A stretch of 64,000 nt of DNA from Lucifuga dentata (taxonomy: Eukaryota; Chordata; Actinopteri; Ophidiiformes; Bythitidae). Positions within the stretch are counted from its first letter, which is position 1. Each line of letters starts with the position of its first letter. Positions 63,952 to 64,000 of this stretch are shown in pieces. The stretch covers positions 378,443 through 442,442 of the forward strand of contig VXCM01000989.1 in assembly GCA_014773175.1 (NCBI GenBank). Reading direction: 5' to 3'. The translations under genes and the position numbers were made by a program. Under the pieces are notes generated by a model. That model was not told the DNA's origin. It was given only the letters and a program-made list of their open reading frames with translations, and did not search any database.

Positions 63952-64000
63952 TCCGCTTCGCTTTCGCCTCCTTGAGATGAACTCTTCCCCGTATGGAGAC

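Noticed and set aside
1..64000. CRISPR arrays, bacterial operons, phage or defence systems
   Set aside because: Spliced vertebrate genes and eukaryotic repeats throughout; all regular arrays are microsatellites.

Overview
The window looks like teleost fish DNA. Short, regular GT-AG introns split vertebrate genes, long CA/GA/TG microsatellites are everywhere, and the repeats are of kinds common in fish genomes: an L1/Tx1-like LINE, Tc1 remnants, an LTR element with 5-bp target duplications, and a foldback MITE family. The species cannot be named. Gene identities below rest on my own reading and on remembered mammalian proteins; no database search was run.

Two genes, both on the + strand, carry nearly all the coding sequence. 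Gene 1 (17789-29290, 8 coding exons, about 628 codons) is a transmembrane tyrosine-motif adaptor. I identify it as LIME1, a relative of the Csk-binding protein PAG1. Gene 2 (33876-63951, 9 coding exons, 528 aa) is a C2H2 plus C-clamp transcription factor of the SLC2A4RG/ZNF704/ZNF395 family, best called slc2a4rg. The exon phases close exactly in both models. As I recall, the same pair in the same order and orientation sits on human 20q13.33 (LIME1-SLC2A4RG), with a paralogous pair on 8q21 (PAG1-ZNF704).

Layout: 1-17671 is mostly non-coding, with simple repeats, a possible minus-strand exon pair (2169-2450), a 5'-truncated LINE (4643-6348) with target duplications, and a solo LTR (14984-15492) with a perfect 5-bp duplication. 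17672-29290 is lime1; its third large block is a glycine-rich GGA repeat broken by a 174-N gap. 29291-33480 holds the 3' UTR and a spacer. 33481-33875 is a CCAAT/GC-box promoter. 33876 to the end is slc2a4rg, whose second intron (17.6 kb) holds a deleted Tc1 copy and one MITE.

Functionally, the adaptor would sit in the plasma membrane (palmitoylated CxxC after the membrane segment) and recruit Src-family kinases and Csk through YxxV/I motifs. The transcription factor would bind GC-rich enhancer elements in the nucleus. Nothing in the sequence shows that they work together; their proximity is most simply explained as old synteny. Many single Ns lie inside homopolymers or between exact duplicates of about 60 bp and are assembly artefacts.
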